The position numbers and the translations under genes were made by a program. Shown here piece by piece: positions 42,812 through 51,466 of a DNA stretch of 64,000 bases (positions are counted from its first letter, which is position 1; every line of letters starts with the position of its first letter). Origin of the DNA: CAVQZA01 sp963724805 (GTDB taxonomy: Bacteria > Actinomycetota > Thermoleophilia > Gaiellales > Gaiellaceae). The notes under the pieces were generated by a model, which did not search any database, was not told where the DNA came from, and was given only the letters and a program-made list of their open reading frames with translations. The stretch lies in the NCBI GenBank assembly GCA_963724805.1, contig CAVRWA010000014.1:1488001-1552000 (forward strand), read 5' to 3'.

Positions 42812-43096
42812 GTTGTCGACCAGCGCGGCGAGCTCCACGTACTCGACGCTGGGCCGGACCCCGTACAGCCCTGTGACGCGCTCGAGCAGCGCCTCGGTGA
42901 AGAACGCGTGCGCGGCCTCGGCCGACTCCCACACGTAGAAGTTGACCGCCTCGCCGCGGTCCTCGCTCACCGTGAAGAACTTGTTGCGCAGTCCGGGCAT
43001 CCCCTCGAATCGCTCCCGCGCGCCCTCGGCGATCGCGGTCACGGCCACGGGATCGACTCCGTCCTCGTAGTGGAACGTCACGAACACGCCGATCAT
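42803..43096 (-). CDS. Antibiotic biosynthesis monooxygenase (ABM)-domain protein
   Basis: A 97-residue dimeric alpha/beta-barrel protein: MIGVFVTFHYEDG, then a helix and GLRNKFFTVSEDRGEAVNFYVWESAEAAHAFF interrupted only by the usual loop. The family includes heme-degrading and quinone-forming oxygenases and many uncharacterised proteins. The ATG is eight bases after a TAGAGT box on the minus strand, consistent with a leaderless mRNA. Confidence 0.82.
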   Translation of the reverse strand: MIGVFVTFHYEDGVDPVAVTAIAEGARERFEGMPGLRNKFFTVSEDRGEAVNFYVWESAEAAHAFFTEALLERVTGLYGVRPSVEYVELAALVDNSG

Positions 43097-43216
43097 GCCG
43101 CTGAACTCTAGAGCACCGGGCTCGGTGTTCCGTAGATGCAGGCAGCGCCTTTCAGCGCTCCCCCCGATGACAGGCCGCCCGATTCGGCGGAGCCTGGAAT
43201 GCGGAGGTGAGGTGTG

Positions 43217-43552
43217 ATGAGCACCACTGTTCCCGTACCCGAGCAGCAGACCGCGCCGGAGCCGACCGTGGACGACGAACTGCGCCGGGAAGCGATCGCA
43301 AGCCTGAAGCGGAAGCGCAGGTTCGGCGAGAACGTAATCGGATACGTCTCGGTGAACGGCGTCCTCTGGCTGATCTGGGCGCTGACGGACCGCTCGACGG
43401 ACGGCGGCCTGCCCTGGCCCGCCTGGGTGTCGTTGATCTGGGGCTTCTTCCTCGCGATGGACGCCTGGCGGACTTTCGGCGGCTGGCCCAGGAGCCTGCA
43501 CCGGCCGATCACCGAGGAGGACATCGAGCGCGAGCTGAAGCGGTCCCGCTAG
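43217..43552 (+). CDS. 2TM-domain membrane protein
   Basis: A 111-residue protein with two membrane helices separated by a short loop (GENVIGYVSVNGVLWLIWAL and WVSLIWGFFLAMDAWR), preceded by a charged helix EAIASLKRKRRF and followed by a charged tail. This matches the small 2TM domain often found alone or fused to signalling proteins. GGAGGTGAGG is a strong ribosome-binding site; a GTG one codon earlier is possible. The function is unknown. Confidence 0.78.
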   Translation: MSTTVPVPEQQTAPEPTVDDELRREAIASLKRKRRFGENVIGYVSVNGVLWLIWALTDRSTDGGLPWPAWVSLIWGFFLAMDAWRTFGGWPRSLHRPITEEDIERELKRSR

Positions 43553-44286
43553 AGAAGAGCCCGGAGCACTCTCGACTCGTTCTCGTCGGCGCCGAGGTAG
43601 GCGCCGCGGATGATGCTCCAGGCCCGCATTCGCCCCTCGTCCAGCCCGGCCGCGGCAAAGGCCGCGAGCCGCCGCTCGGTCACTTCGAGCGTCATCCGGT
43701 AGGGCAGCGGGTTCCAGAGGAACGACGGCACGTCGAACTCGGGCTCGCCCAGGTACGGCTTCGGGTCGATCGCGAGGTACCTGCCGCCGGCGTCGAGGAT
43801 GTTGTGGTGGTGGAAGTCGCCGTGGACGAGCATCGAGCGGCCGGGCTCGAGCGACGCGTAGAGCTTCCGCGCGAACGGGGTCAGCTCGTGTCGCTCTGCC
43901 TCGTCGAGCCAGCGCGGGACGTGGTCGCCGATCCAGCGGAAGGGCCCACCCGCGGGGCGCCAGAGCCGTAGCCCGACCTCGACGGCGATCGCCGTCGCCT
44001 CCTCGTCGGGCAACAGCGCGAGGTCGGCGCCCGGCCGTGCGCGCTCGAGCAGGAGCGCCCGCCGCTCGCGATCGTGGCGGAGGAGCCGAACGGCGCCGTC
44101 ACCGGCCCAGAGGGCGAGCGCATCGCCCTCCTCGTCGGCCTGGTCGTCCTCGGGCGGCGTCACCTTCAGCACGGCGTCGTCGCCTGCCGGCGCGACGAAC
44201 GAGAAGCGGGCGAGTGCGAACGGCCGGCCGAGCTCGACGCCCCACTCGCGCGCCGCCTCGCGCGCCGGCGGTTCGAGGTCACGCAT
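43549..44286 (-). CDS. Aminoglycoside/hydroxyurea phosphotransferase-like kinase
   Basis: A 245-residue protein-kinase-like enzyme of the APH(6)/hydroxyurea family. The catalytic loop is MLVHGDFHHHNIL, the metal-binding DFG equivalent is LAIDPKPYLGEPEFDV, and the N-lobe Lys is in DDAVLKVTPP. Relatives phosphorylate streptomycin, but many chromosomal copies have unknown substrates. It overlaps the end of the LtrA gene by eight bases and is co-transcribed with it. Confidence 0.85.
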   Translation of the reverse strand: MRDLEPPAREAAREWGVELGRPFALARFSFVAPAGDDAVLKVTPPEDDQADEEGDALALWAGDGAVRLLRHDRERRALLLERARPGADLALLPDEEATAIAVEVGLRLWRPAGGPFRWIGDHVPRWLDEAERHELTPFARKLYASLEPGRSMLVHGDFHHHNILDAGGRYLAIDPKPYLGEPEFDVPSFLWNPLPYRMTLEVTERRLAAFAAAGLDEGRMRAWSIIRGAYLGADENESRVLRALL

Positions 44287-45385
44287 ACGTGAAGTGGTCG
44301 ACGACGATCGTCGCGACGAGGAGTGCGACGAGGAGCGCGATCTGCGCCGCGGCGGACTGGGCCGCTCCGAGCGGAATCGTCGCGAGCGCGACCACCGCCG
44401 CTCCCGCGCGGCTCGCGCCGGATCCGATCATCACCTGTCCCCGAAAGAGCGCGTCGCCGGCGAGGAAGGCCGCGACGCCGCCGGCGAGCATCGCGGCCCT
44501 CGCCCAGCTGAGCGCGTGGAAGGGCTGCTCGAGCGCCGACTGCTCGGCAGCGGCGATCGCGACGATGCCGAGCAGCATCGCCAGGTAGCAGTAGAAGAAC
44601 GCGGTGAGTGCCCGGCGGGCGCGTAGGAGCGGCTCCATCCCGGCGAGGGCACGGTCGGCGCGCTCGTCGTCGCCCCGGCCGAAGTAGAGCCACCAGAGGC
44701 ACGCGCTGAGGGCGAGCCCGAGCAGCGCGACGAAGGCGAGCCCGGCATCGACGGCGAGGCCCGACGCGCCGATTCCGACGGCGACGACCGACTCGCCGAT
44801 CGCGACGATCAGGACGAGCCCGTGCCGCTCGACGAAGTGCGACGGTGCGACCTCGAAGCCCGCCAGGCCGCGGAGCACGGGACCGAGCCACTGGAGCGCG
44901 ACGGCCGCCGTCCAGAGGACGTACTGCGCAGTCCCGCCGGCGGCGCCACCGGCGAGGACGAGGAGCGCCGACAGCACGTTGAGCGGGAAGATCCGCAGGA
45001 TCGCCGCCACGACCCGCTCCGACGACGCCCGCGTGAAGAGCCCAGTATGGATCGCAACGATCACGAGGTAGGCGAGACCGAACGCGAGGCCGGTGCTCGA
45101 GAAAGCGGTGGGAACGGCGAGGGCGAGGAGGAAGAAGGCGCCCATCCCGCCGAGCAGGAGCATCCGCCGGTTCGTGGCGTCCGCCGCGACCGCGTTCGTC
45201 AGCCAGGCGTAACCGCCGTACATCCACCAGATCAGCGCCAGCATCAGCACCACCTGGATCAGCGACCGCAGGGTGGGCGCCCCGTAGAGGACGTCCGTCA
45301 GCTGCGTGATCGTGAGCACGAAGACGAGGTCGAAGAACAGCTCGAGCGTCGAGACCCGATTCGAGGCGGTGCCGGCGGCTTCCAT
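44279..45385 (-). CDS. ltrA: Low temperature requirement protein A (LtrA) family
   Basis: A 368-residue polytopic membrane protein with about ten helices and the family start STLELFFDLVFVLTITQL, plus the conserved central segment HFVERHGLVLIVAIGESVVAVG. The role of LtrA is unclear beyond a cold-growth phenotype in Listeria. The ATG chosen is six bases after a TAGAAC box (minus strand, 45392-45397); a GTG two codons earlier overlaps that spacing. Confidence 0.9.
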   Translation of the reverse strand: MEAAGTASNRVSTLELFFDLVFVLTITQLTDVLYGAPTLRSLIQVVLMLALIWWMYGGYAWLTNAVAADATNRRMLLLGGMGAFFLLALAVPTAFSSTGLAFGLAYLVIVAIHTGLFTRASSERVVAAILRIFPLNVLSALLVLAGGAAGGTAQYVLWTAAVALQWLGPVLRGLAGFEVAPSHFVERHGLVLIVAIGESVVAVGIGASGLAVDAGLAFVALLGLALSACLWWLYFGRGDDERADRALAGMEPLLRARRALTAFFYCYLAMLLGIVAIAAAEQSALEQPFHALSWARAAMLAGGVAAFLAGDALFRGQVMIGSGASRAGAAVVALATIPLGAAQSAAAQIALLVALLVATIVVDHFTYA

Positions 45386-45535
45386 CAGCACGTTCTAGCC
45401 GCCGGAGCGGATGCGGCGCGGAGCCCGGGCATGCGTAGTTCACCACGATGCGGGAGTCGGCCTGGTGGCCAACGATTGAGCCTTGGGGGCAAGCGAAGAA
45501 CAACCTCCCGTCTGCGTGCTGTCAAGGGAGATGAC

Positions 45536-45820
45536 ATGAACGAAGAAGAGCTGCAGGTCCACCTCGAGCGAGGGCTCGAGCACCTGCGACGCGAGTTCGC
45601 GGACAAGGTCCCGCCCGAGCAGGTGACGCGGATCGGCAGAGATCGCTTCGAGCGGCTGATCGAGAACGCGAGGATCCTGGACTTCATCCCGCTGCTCGTC
45701 TACCGGCAGACCCGCGAGGCGCTGCTCATGGCACAGCCGGACGAGCCCGACTGGGACGCCCGGGGCAGGCCGCGGCGAATCGAGGTGAGCACGCGCGCTC
45801 TAGAATCCGTGCGTGGATAG
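45536..45820 (+). CDS. Three-helix bundle dimerization-domain protein
   Basis: A 94-residue helical protein. RIGRDRFERLIENARILDFIPLLVYRQTREAL follows the pattern of a small actinobacterial dimerization domain (helix, NA.I.DFIP.LV.R motif). AAGGGAG just upstream supports the ATG. It overlaps the next gene by eight bases. Such proteins often accompany regulators or P-type ATPases in mycobacteria; the role here is unknown. Confidence 0.7.
   Translation: MNEEELQVHLERGLEHLRREFADKVPPEQVTRIGRDRFERLIENARILDFIPLLVYRQTREALLMAQPDEPDWDARGRPRRIEVSTRALESVRG
45801..45806 (+). promoter_or_regulatory. Minus-10 element TAGAAT for the SnoaL-like gene
   Basis: TAGAAT ends six bases before the GTG at 45813, inside the end of the previous gene. 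This suggests a second, leaderless start of transcription within the operon. Confidence 0.5.
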
Positions 45821-46160
45821 CCGGGAGGCCGCACGGAGGTGGGCGGAGGTCTGGGAGCGTGGCTGGCGCGCGCACGACGCGGACGCCATCGCCGCGCTCT
45901 ACGCGCACGGCGCGTCCTGGCAGCAGCATCCGTTCCGTGAGCCCGAGCCGGGCTACCTCGGCCGCGTGTTCGACGAAGAGGAGTCCGCCAGGTGCAAGTT
46001 CGGCACGCCGATCGTCGACGGCGATCGCGCGGCGGTGACGTGGACCGCGCAGACGACGCTCGTGGACGGTGGCATCGAGGACCTCGTCGGCGTCTCGCTC
46101 CTGCGCTTCGACGGTGACGGGCTCGTCGTCGAGCAGCGCGACATCTGGGTCGGACGCTAG
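45813..46160 (+). CDS. SnoaL/NTF2-like protein
   Basis: A 115-residue NTF2-fold protein. The long N-terminal helix AARRWAEVWERGWRAHDADAIAALYA and the later beta strands (AAVTWTAQTTLVDGG, GLVVEQRDIWVGR) are typical of SnoaL-like proteins acting as ester cyclases, isomerases or small-molecule binders. The GTG start has a leaderless-type TAGAAT upstream. It precedes a GNAT gene by two bases. Confidence 0.83.
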   Translation: MDSREAARRWAEVWERGWRAHDADAIAALYAHGASWQQHPFREPEPGYLGRVFDEEESARCKFGTPIVDGDRAAVTWTAQTTLVDGGIEDLVGVSLLRFDGDGLVVEQRDIWVGR

Positions 46161-46162
46161 GG

Positions 46163-46603
46163 GTGGCCGAGCTCCTGATCCGTCCGGCGGTACCCGCCGA
46201 CGCGGACGTCCTGCGCGATCTGTTCCGCAGGTCGTCGCTGGCGAACGAGGGGGATCGCGAGGATCTCCTGGCCCATCCCGAAGCGCTCGAGCTCTCCGGG
46301 CTCGCGCCCGGGCAAGGCCGGACAAGGGTCGCCGTCGCGTGCGGCCGGATCGTCGGCTTCGCCACGCTGCTGGCCGCCGGCGAGCTCGAGGACCTGTTCG
46401 TCGATCCCGACCGGATGCGCCGGGGGGTCGGACGGGCGCTCGTGCTCGACGCGGTGGCCGTCGCGCGGGCGCAGGGGCTGGAGCGAATCGAGGTGACCGC
46501 GAACGGGCACGCGCTCGACTTCTACGAGAGCGTCGGCTTCGTGCTCGACGGCGCCGTCGAGACGGCCTTCGGCCGGGGCTCCCGCATGCATCTCGACTGC
46601 TAG
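46163..46603 (+). CDS. GNAT acetyltransferase
   Basis: A 146-residue N-acetyltransferase with a compact motif A (ELEDLFVDPDRMRRGVGRALVLDAV) and C-terminal LERIEVTANGHALDFYESVGFV. The acceptor is unknown. It follows the SnoaL-like gene by two bases, starting with GTG. Confidence 0.87.
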   Translation: MAELLIRPAVPADADVLRDLFRRSSLANEGDREDLLAHPEALELSGLAPGQGRTRVAVACGRIVGFATLLAAGELEDLFVDPDRMRRGVGRALVLDAVAVARAQGLERIEVTANGHALDFYESVGFVLDGAVETAFGRGSRMHLDC

Positions 46604-46636
46604 GGAGCCCCGGCCTTACCGCCGGTTGTCGGAGGG

Positions 46637-47053
46637 TCAGCGCGTCTCGACGCTGACGACGTTGAACTGCTTGTCCACGTAGACGGTGACCGGCGACCCC
46701 GAAGCGTTTGTCATGTGCGCTTCGTAGGCGGCGTTGCCGTCGGCGTCGGTCTCGACGCGGACGATCGTGCCGCCGGGCACCTTCGCCGACGCGAGCGCCG
46801 TCACCTTGGCCAGTGCGTCGCCGGTCAGCGGCGTCTCGTCGCTCCGCTGGCCGCCCCAGGGTTGCCCGGCGGTGGGCGGCGTCCCCGCCGCGGCCGGCGC
46901 AGCCGTCTGGAAGACCGAGCTCGAGTTGGTCGGGGTGGCTGCCTTCGAGCCGGTCGCCGCACTGGCGATGCCGTAGGTGCCGCCGACGAGCCCGAGCGCT
47001 ACCGCGCCCACCACCACCGATCTCGGCATGAACCTCTTGTATGTCTCCTTCAT
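46637..47053 (-). CDS. Exported PepSY-like protein
   Basis: A 138-residue exported protein. The signal peptide has a VVVGAVALGLVGGTYGIASA core, then a low-complexity Ala/Thr/Pro spacer, then a single PepSY-type domain (PLTGDALAKVTALASAKVPGG, VRVETDADGNAAYEAHM, VYVDKQFNVVSVE). PepSY domains are thought to inhibit or anchor peptidases. GAAAGGAGCACGG precedes the ATG; a longer in-frame start has no such site. Direct repeats of CGTGAGT lie 13-37 bases upstream. Confidence 0.8.
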   Translation of the reverse strand: MKETYKRFMPRSVVVGAVALGLVGGTYGIASAATGSKAATPTNSSSVFQTAAPAAAGTPPTAGQPWGGQRSDETPLTGDALAKVTALASAKVPGGTIVRVETDADGNAAYEAHMTNASGSPVTVYVDKQFNVVSVETR

Positions 47054-47203
47054 CCGTGCTCCTTTCGTGAGTCCTTCATCACCCGTGAGTGGGGACTCTT
47101 CGAGGATCGCGCGCACGGCTGGGAATCGGATGGCAGGCGGATCAGAGTTCGATCAGAGCGACCAGGGCGAAGTGGGCGGGATCGAGATGGCATGCTTCCG
47201 GCC

Positions 47204-47743
47204 ATGCCTCCCGAGGCACGGCTCGAAGCCACGGAACACGGCCTCGTCCCAGCCGGCGACGGCTGGTTCGTGCTCAACGCGCGCGACGCGAGCTGGCGCC
47301 ACGTGCAGGGCCGCTCTGCCATCGTGGACTTCGAGGGCGAGCCGCCCTTCTCCCAGCTGGGGATCAACCTCAGCGTCCTCGAGCCCGGTGAGTCCATGGG
47401 GATGTACCACTGGGAGGCCGACCAGGAGGACTTCCTGGTGCTCGCCGGCGAGGCGCTGCTGATCGTCGAGGGCGAGGAGCGCCCGCTCCGGCAATGGGAT
47501 TTCGTGCACTGCCCGCCCGGGACGAAGCACATCATCCTCGGCGCGGGGGATGCGCCCTGCCTGGTGCTCGCCGTCGGCGCCCGCCGGACGGCTGGGCCTG
47601 ACTGGGGCGGCTACACCGTCGACGAGGTCGCGCGGCGCCACGGCGTCTCGGTCGAGCGGGAGACCAACGACGCGGAGGAGGCGTACGCGCGATTCCCCAG
47701 ACGCGGGCCGGCGCGGTACCGCGACGGCTGGCTCCCCGACTGA
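47204..47743 (+). CDS. Cupin-domain protein
   Basis: A 179-residue cupin. Motif 1 is around GMYHWEADQEDFLVLAGEALLIVEG and motif 2 FVHCPPGTKHIILGAG, giving a His/Glu/His metal site. It begins with a short strand pair (GWFVLNARDASWR) and ends with a basic extension. An in-frame ORF runs upstream, but the ATG at 47204 is the first that fits the family. It has no clear operon partner. Confidence 0.83.
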   Translation: MPPEARLEATEHGLVPAGDGWFVLNARDASWRHVQGRSAIVDFEGEPPFSQLGINLSVLEPGESMGMYHWEADQEDFLVLAGEALLIVEGEERPLRQWDFVHCPPGTKHIILGAGDAPCLVLAVGARRTAGPDWGGYTVDEVARRHGVSVERETNDAEEAYARFPRRGPARYRDGWLPD

Positions 47744-49042
47744 TCACCTGTCGAGGCGGCCGTCGCTCTCGTAGCGGGCGAGCGCGAACGTGAAGTTGCG
47801 GCCGTCGCCGCTGTAGCCGGCTGCGACGAGCTTTCCATCCGGCTCGAGCACCAGCGCCGCCGCGCCGGACTGCTTGCCGATCGCGGTCGTCGCAGTGCCG
47901 CCGCTTCCGAAGCCCGCGTCGGGGTGCCCGTCTTCGTCGTAGCGGGCGAGAGCGAACTCGTCGTGACCGGCGTAGATGTCCTGGCCGTAGAAGGCCGAGC
48001 CGGCGGCGACGAGCTTCCCGTCCGGCTGGAGCAGCAGCGCCGCCACGCCGGCGCTGTCTCCGATCCGGGTCGTCGTCACGCCGCCGCTCCCGAAGCTCCG
48101 GTCGAGGCGGCCGTGCGAGTCGTAGCGGGCGACGGCGAACGTGAAGTCGTGGAGCTGCCCGCCGCGGCCCGCGGCGACGAGCCTGCCGTCCGGTTGGAGC
48201 ACCAGTGCCTGTGCAACCGCGTAGCTCCAACTCGCCGTCGTCACGGTGCCGGCATTTCCGAAGCTGCGGTCCAGGCGTCCGTTCCCGTCGTAGCGTGCGA
48301 GCGCGAACGTGCTGTGGGCGCCGGTGCCGCTGGAGCCGGCCACGACGAGCTTTCCGTCCGGCTGGAGCAGCACCGCCTGCGCCACGGCGGCCTTCCCGAC
48401 CGGGGTCGTGACGGTGCCGGCGTCGCCGAAGCTCCGGTCGAGGAGGCCGTTCTCGTCGTAGCGCGCGAGCGCGAACATGCTCTCGGCGCCTCGTCCGCTG
48501 GAGCCGGCCGCGACGAGCTTTCCGTCCGGCTGGAGTACGAGGGCCTCCGCCGTGGAGCCCTTCCCGATCGCAGTGGTCACGACGCCGCCGCTCCCGAAGC
48601 TCGGGTCGAGAAGCCCGTTCGCGTCGTAGCGGGTGAGCGCGAACCGGCTGTTTGCGCCCTTGCCGCTCGAGGCGGCGGCGACGAGCTTGCCGTCGCGTTG
48701 GCGCACCAGGGCCCAGGTGACGGCGCCGTTGCCGATCGTGGCCCTCACCGTGCCGTCGCTCCCGAAGGTCGGATCGAGGCGGCCGTTCTCGCCGAAGCGG
48801 GCGAGCTCGAGGCTGTTGTCCTGGCCGGGGGGAGGGCAGTGGCAGCCGGCGACGACGAGCTTGCCGTCCGGCTGGCGCACCAGCGCCGAGGCGAACTCGT
48901 AGGAGGCGCTGTTGCGCGAGGTCGTCGCCTTGCCTCCCTTCCCGAAGCCGCCGCCGCGGTGACCGACGACGAGGAAGGCAACGGCTGCGACGGCCGCAAC
49001 GGCCACCGCGGCGGCTGTCCACAGGACGAGCCTCGCTGCCAC
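47744..49042 (-). CDS. Delta-60 repeat beta-propeller-like exported protein
   Basis: A 432-residue protein with one N-terminal membrane segment (LVLWTAAAVAVAAVAAVAFL) and seven repeats of about 55 residues, each with a core like LVLQPDGKLVAAGSS followed by FALARYDENGLLDRSFGDAG. This is the delta-60 repeat found in surface proteins of bacteria and archaea. Repeats are also visible as DNA repeats. The GTG start given leaves 29 bases to the divergent gene. The role is unknown; it is anchored and extracellular. Confidence 0.85.
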   Translation of the reverse strand: MAARLVLWTAAAVAVAAVAAVAFLVVGHRGGGFGKGGKATTSRNSASYEFASALVRQPDGKLVVAGCHCPPPGQDNSLELARFGENGRLDPTFGSDGTVRATIGNGAVTWALVRQRDGKLVAAASSGKGANSRFALTRYDANGLLDPSFGSGGVVTTAIGKGSTAEALVLQPDGKLVAAGSSGRGAESMFALARYDENGLLDRSFGDAGTVTTPVGKAAVAQAVLLQPDGKLVVAGSSGTGAHSTFALARYDGNGRLDRSFGNAGTVTTASWSYAVAQALVLQPDGRLVAAGRGGQLHDFTFAVARYDSHGRLDRSFGSGGVTTTRIGDSAGVAALLLQPDGKLVAAGSAFYGQDIYAGHDEFALARYDEDGHPDAGFGSGGTATTAIGKQSGAAALVLEPDGKLVAAGYSGDGRNFTFALARYESDGRLDR

Positions 49043-49059
49043 GAACGGATCTTCCCACG

Positions 49060-49065
49060 TACGAT
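49060..49065 (+). promoter_or_regulatory. Minus-10 element TACGAT, leaderless promoter
   Basis: TACGAT ends six bases before the GTG at 49072, with no ribosome-binding site in the spacer. Confidence 0.5.
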
Positions 49066-49071
49066 TCCCCC

Positions 49072-50169
49072 GTGACGTCCAGGCTGCTGAGCGCATTTCG
49101 AACCCCGGTGGGGCTCGGAGTCGCCGTTGCAGTGGTGGTCGTGGTGGCCCTCGCTGTGCGCTTTGCAGTCGGCACGCCGGCGAAGGGGTACGTCGTCCAC
49201 CGGCTCGTCTCGGACGGCGGCGTCCCGGCGCTCGCGACGGACAGGGTGCTGGTCAACGGCTGGGGCCTGGCCGCCACGGCGACAGGCCCCTGGTGGACGA
49301 CGAACGAGGCGAGCGGCACGAGCGCTCTCTACTCGGGTGACGGGAAGAAGCAGCTGCTCACCGTGAGCGTGCCCGGAGGGCCCACCGGAATCGTCGCCTA
49401 CGGCGGGCGTGGGTTCAGGGTCTCGGCCGGCGGTGCTTCGGACCCGGCCCGGTTCATCTATGCGTGCGAGGACGGGCGGATCCGCGCGTGGACGCCGACG
49501 GTGCCGCGCGGGTGGTCGACCCAGTCGGTGATCGTCGTGGACCGCGCCGGGGAAGCGGCAATCTTCCGCGGAGTCGCCGTCGCGGGCGGGCGCCTCTACG
49601 CCGCCGACTTCCACAACGCGCGCGTCGACGTCTTCGACTCCCGCTGGCGCCCGGTTCGCCTGCCCGGCTCGTTCAGCGACCCGTCGATCCCGCCCTGGTA
49701 CGCGCCGGACAACATCCAGCTGCTCGGCGGCCGCCTGTTCGTCACGTATGTCGGGCGTGCCCCCGTCAACGGCAACGACGACCCGACCGGAGGCTTCGTC
49801 GACGAGTTCGACCTGGCCGGCCGGCTCGTGGCCCGGGTCGGGCGGATGGGCGTCCTGAACGAGCCGTGGGGGCTTGCGCTCGCGCCGTCCTCGTTCGGCC
49901 GCTACGCCGGTGACCTGCTCGTGGCGAACTTCGGCGACGGCCACGTGAACGCCTTCCGGAAATCGGGCGGCCGCTGGGCGTTCGACGGGGCGCTCGCCGA
50001 GCCCGACGGTGAGCCACTCGTCGTGAACGGCGTGTGGGGGATCGCGTTCGGCAACGGCGCCGCCGCGGGGCCGAAGGACGAGCTGTTCTTCGCGTCCGGC
50101 CCGCACCTCTGGCGCGGCCCGACGGAGCTGGCCAAGCACGGGCTGTTCGGCTCCATCTCGGCCGTGTGA
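49072..50169 (+). CDS. TIGR03118-like exported beta-propeller protein
   Basis: A 365-residue protein with an N-terminal membrane anchor (LGVAVAVVVVVALAVRFAV) and the family features LVNGWGLAATATGPWWTTNEASG, FRGVAVAGGRLYAADFHNARVDVFD and NEPWGLALAPSSFGRYAGDLLVANFGDG. It is expected to be a six-bladed NHL-type propeller. Its head-to-head placement with another repeat protein suggests a shared surface role. The function is unknown. Confidence 0.82.
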   Translation: MTSRLLSAFRTPVGLGVAVAVVVVVALAVRFAVGTPAKGYVVHRLVSDGGVPALATDRVLVNGWGLAATATGPWWTTNEASGTSALYSGDGKKQLLTVSVPGGPTGIVAYGGRGFRVSAGGASDPARFIYACEDGRIRAWTPTVPRGWSTQSVIVVDRAGEAAIFRGVAVAGGRLYAADFHNARVDVFDSRWRPVRLPGSFSDPSIPPWYAPDNIQLLGGRLFVTYVGRAPVNGNDDPTGGFVDEFDLAGRLVARVGRMGVLNEPWGLALAPSSFGRYAGDLLVANFGDGHVNAFRKSGGRWAFDGALAEPDGEPLVVNGVWGIAFGNGAAAGPKDELFFASGPHLWRGPTELAKHGLFGSISAV

Positions 50170-50189
50170 CGACCGGCTAGGCTTGGGCG

Positions 50190-50582
50190 ATGAGCGGTTA
50201 CACGAAGCGGAACCTGCGAACGGACATCGAGAACCAGGCCCCGAACTTCGGCATGCCGGCGGAGCTCGAGGCTCGCTTCGCCCGCACGGCGCTCGGTGGT
50301 GAGACTCTCGGCCTCAGCCTCATGACCCTCGCGCCCGGCTTCAGGATCCCCTTCGGCCACCGGCACGAGGGGCAGGAGGAGGTCTACGTCGTGCTTCGCG
50401 GCTCCGCTCGGATCAAGGTCGAGGACGAGATCGTCGAGCTCGGCGAGTGGGACGCGATCCGGTTCGACAAGAACACGATGCGGGCCGTCCAGGCAGGCCC
50501 CGACGGCGTCGAGTACCTCGCCTTCGGCGCCGGCGACGATCCCCGCGACGCCGAGATCGTCCAGAACTGGTGGAGCGACTAG
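50190..50582 (+). CDS. Cupin-domain protein
   Basis: A 130-residue cupin with motif 1 FGHRHEGQEEVYVVLRGSARI and motif 2 IRFDKNTMRAVQAGPDGVEYLAFGAG. The second His of motif 2 is replaced by Arg (TMRAV), so the metal site may be incomplete. TAGGCT at 50178-50183 lies six bases before the ATG, pointing to a leaderless mRNA. Confidence 0.85.
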   Translation: MSGYTKRNLRTDIENQAPNFGMPAELEARFARTALGGETLGLSLMTLAPGFRIPFGHRHEGQEEVYVVLRGSARIKVEDEIVELGEWDAIRFDKNTMRAVQAGPDGVEYLAFGAGDDPRDAEIVQNWWSD

Positions 50583-50608
50583 CTCCTCGCAATCGTCACA
50601 ATCTGCCC

Positions 50609-51460
50609 GTGCAGGTCAGGCGTCTGGATGTAGTGGGATTCGTCCGCTCCGCGGGTGACTTCCTCGGAGCGCGTGAGGCGGAGCACAATCTCATGCTCGG
50701 GCTCTCGGGGCGCCTGCTCGCCGACCCGAACACCTACGGCGCCGACGACCCGTACTTCGCGGTCGTCGAGGACGGTGGTCGCATCGTCACCGCTGCGCTG
50801 CGCACGCCGCCCCACAACCTCGTCCTCGCGGAGTGCGAGGACACGGCCGGCTACGTCGCGCTCGCGGAGGACGCCCACGCTGTGTTCGCCGACCTCCCCG
50901 GCGTCAGCGGCCCCGCCTCGGCGATCGGTGCCTTCATCTCCGCGTGGGGCGCGCTCACGGGCGACGGCGCCCGGCTGGCCATGTCGCAGCGGATCTTCGA
51001 GGCGACCGAGGTCGTCGCGCCGCCGCGAGTCGCCGGCGGAATGCGCGCGGCCGGCGACGAGGATCGCGAGCTCGCGCTCGACTGGGTCAGAGCGTTCATG
51101 CGCGAAGTGATCCCGGAGGGCCCGGAGGACGCCACCGGGTTCCTGGAGCGCAACGCGGCAGATCCCGATGCCCGGCTCGTCCTCTGGGACGACGGCGCGC
51201 CCGTCTCGATCGCCGCGTGCGGAGCCGCGACACCGCACGGCATTCGGATCGGGCCCGTCTACACCCCGCCGGAGTCTCGCAGCCGGGGCTACGCGAGCGC
51301 CCTCACGGCCGAGCTGACCGCGCAGCTGCTCTCGGGCGGGCGCGACTTCTGCTTCCTCTACACCGATCTCGCGAACCCGACGGCGAACTCGATCTACCAG
51401 CGGATCGGCTACAGGCCGGTCACCGACGTCGAGCTGTGGAGGTTCGACGCGGTAGAGTGA
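50609..51460 (+). CDS. GNAT acetyltransferase, two-domain
   Basis: A 283-residue protein. The first about 150 residues are a degenerate GNAT-like half (DVVGFVRSAGDFLGAREAEHNLMLG), and the C-terminal half has the catalytic motif RIGPVYTPPESRSRGYASALTAELTAQLL with FCFLYTDLANPTANSIYQRIGY. The long form resembles FR47-type acetyltransferases. The GTG start gives VQVRRLDVVGF. The substrate is unknown. Confidence 0.85.
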   Translation: MQVRRLDVVGFVRSAGDFLGAREAEHNLMLGLSGRLLADPNTYGADDPYFAVVEDGGRIVTAALRTPPHNLVLAECEDTAGYVALAEDAHAVFADLPGVSGPASAIGAFISAWGALTGDGARLAMSQRIFEATEVVAPPRVAGGMRAAGDEDRELALDWVRAFMREVIPEGPEDATGFLERNAADPDARLVLWDDGAPVSIAACGAATPHGIRIGPVYTPPESRSRGYASALTAELTAQLLSGGRDFCFLYTDLANPTANSIYQRIGYRPVTDVELWRFDAVE

Positions 51461-51466
51461 CGCCGC

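Noticed and set aside
43549..44286. Streptomycin phosphotransferase
   Set aside because: The kinase motifs are present, but chromosomal members of this family have many substrates and nothing nearby supports an antibiotic role.
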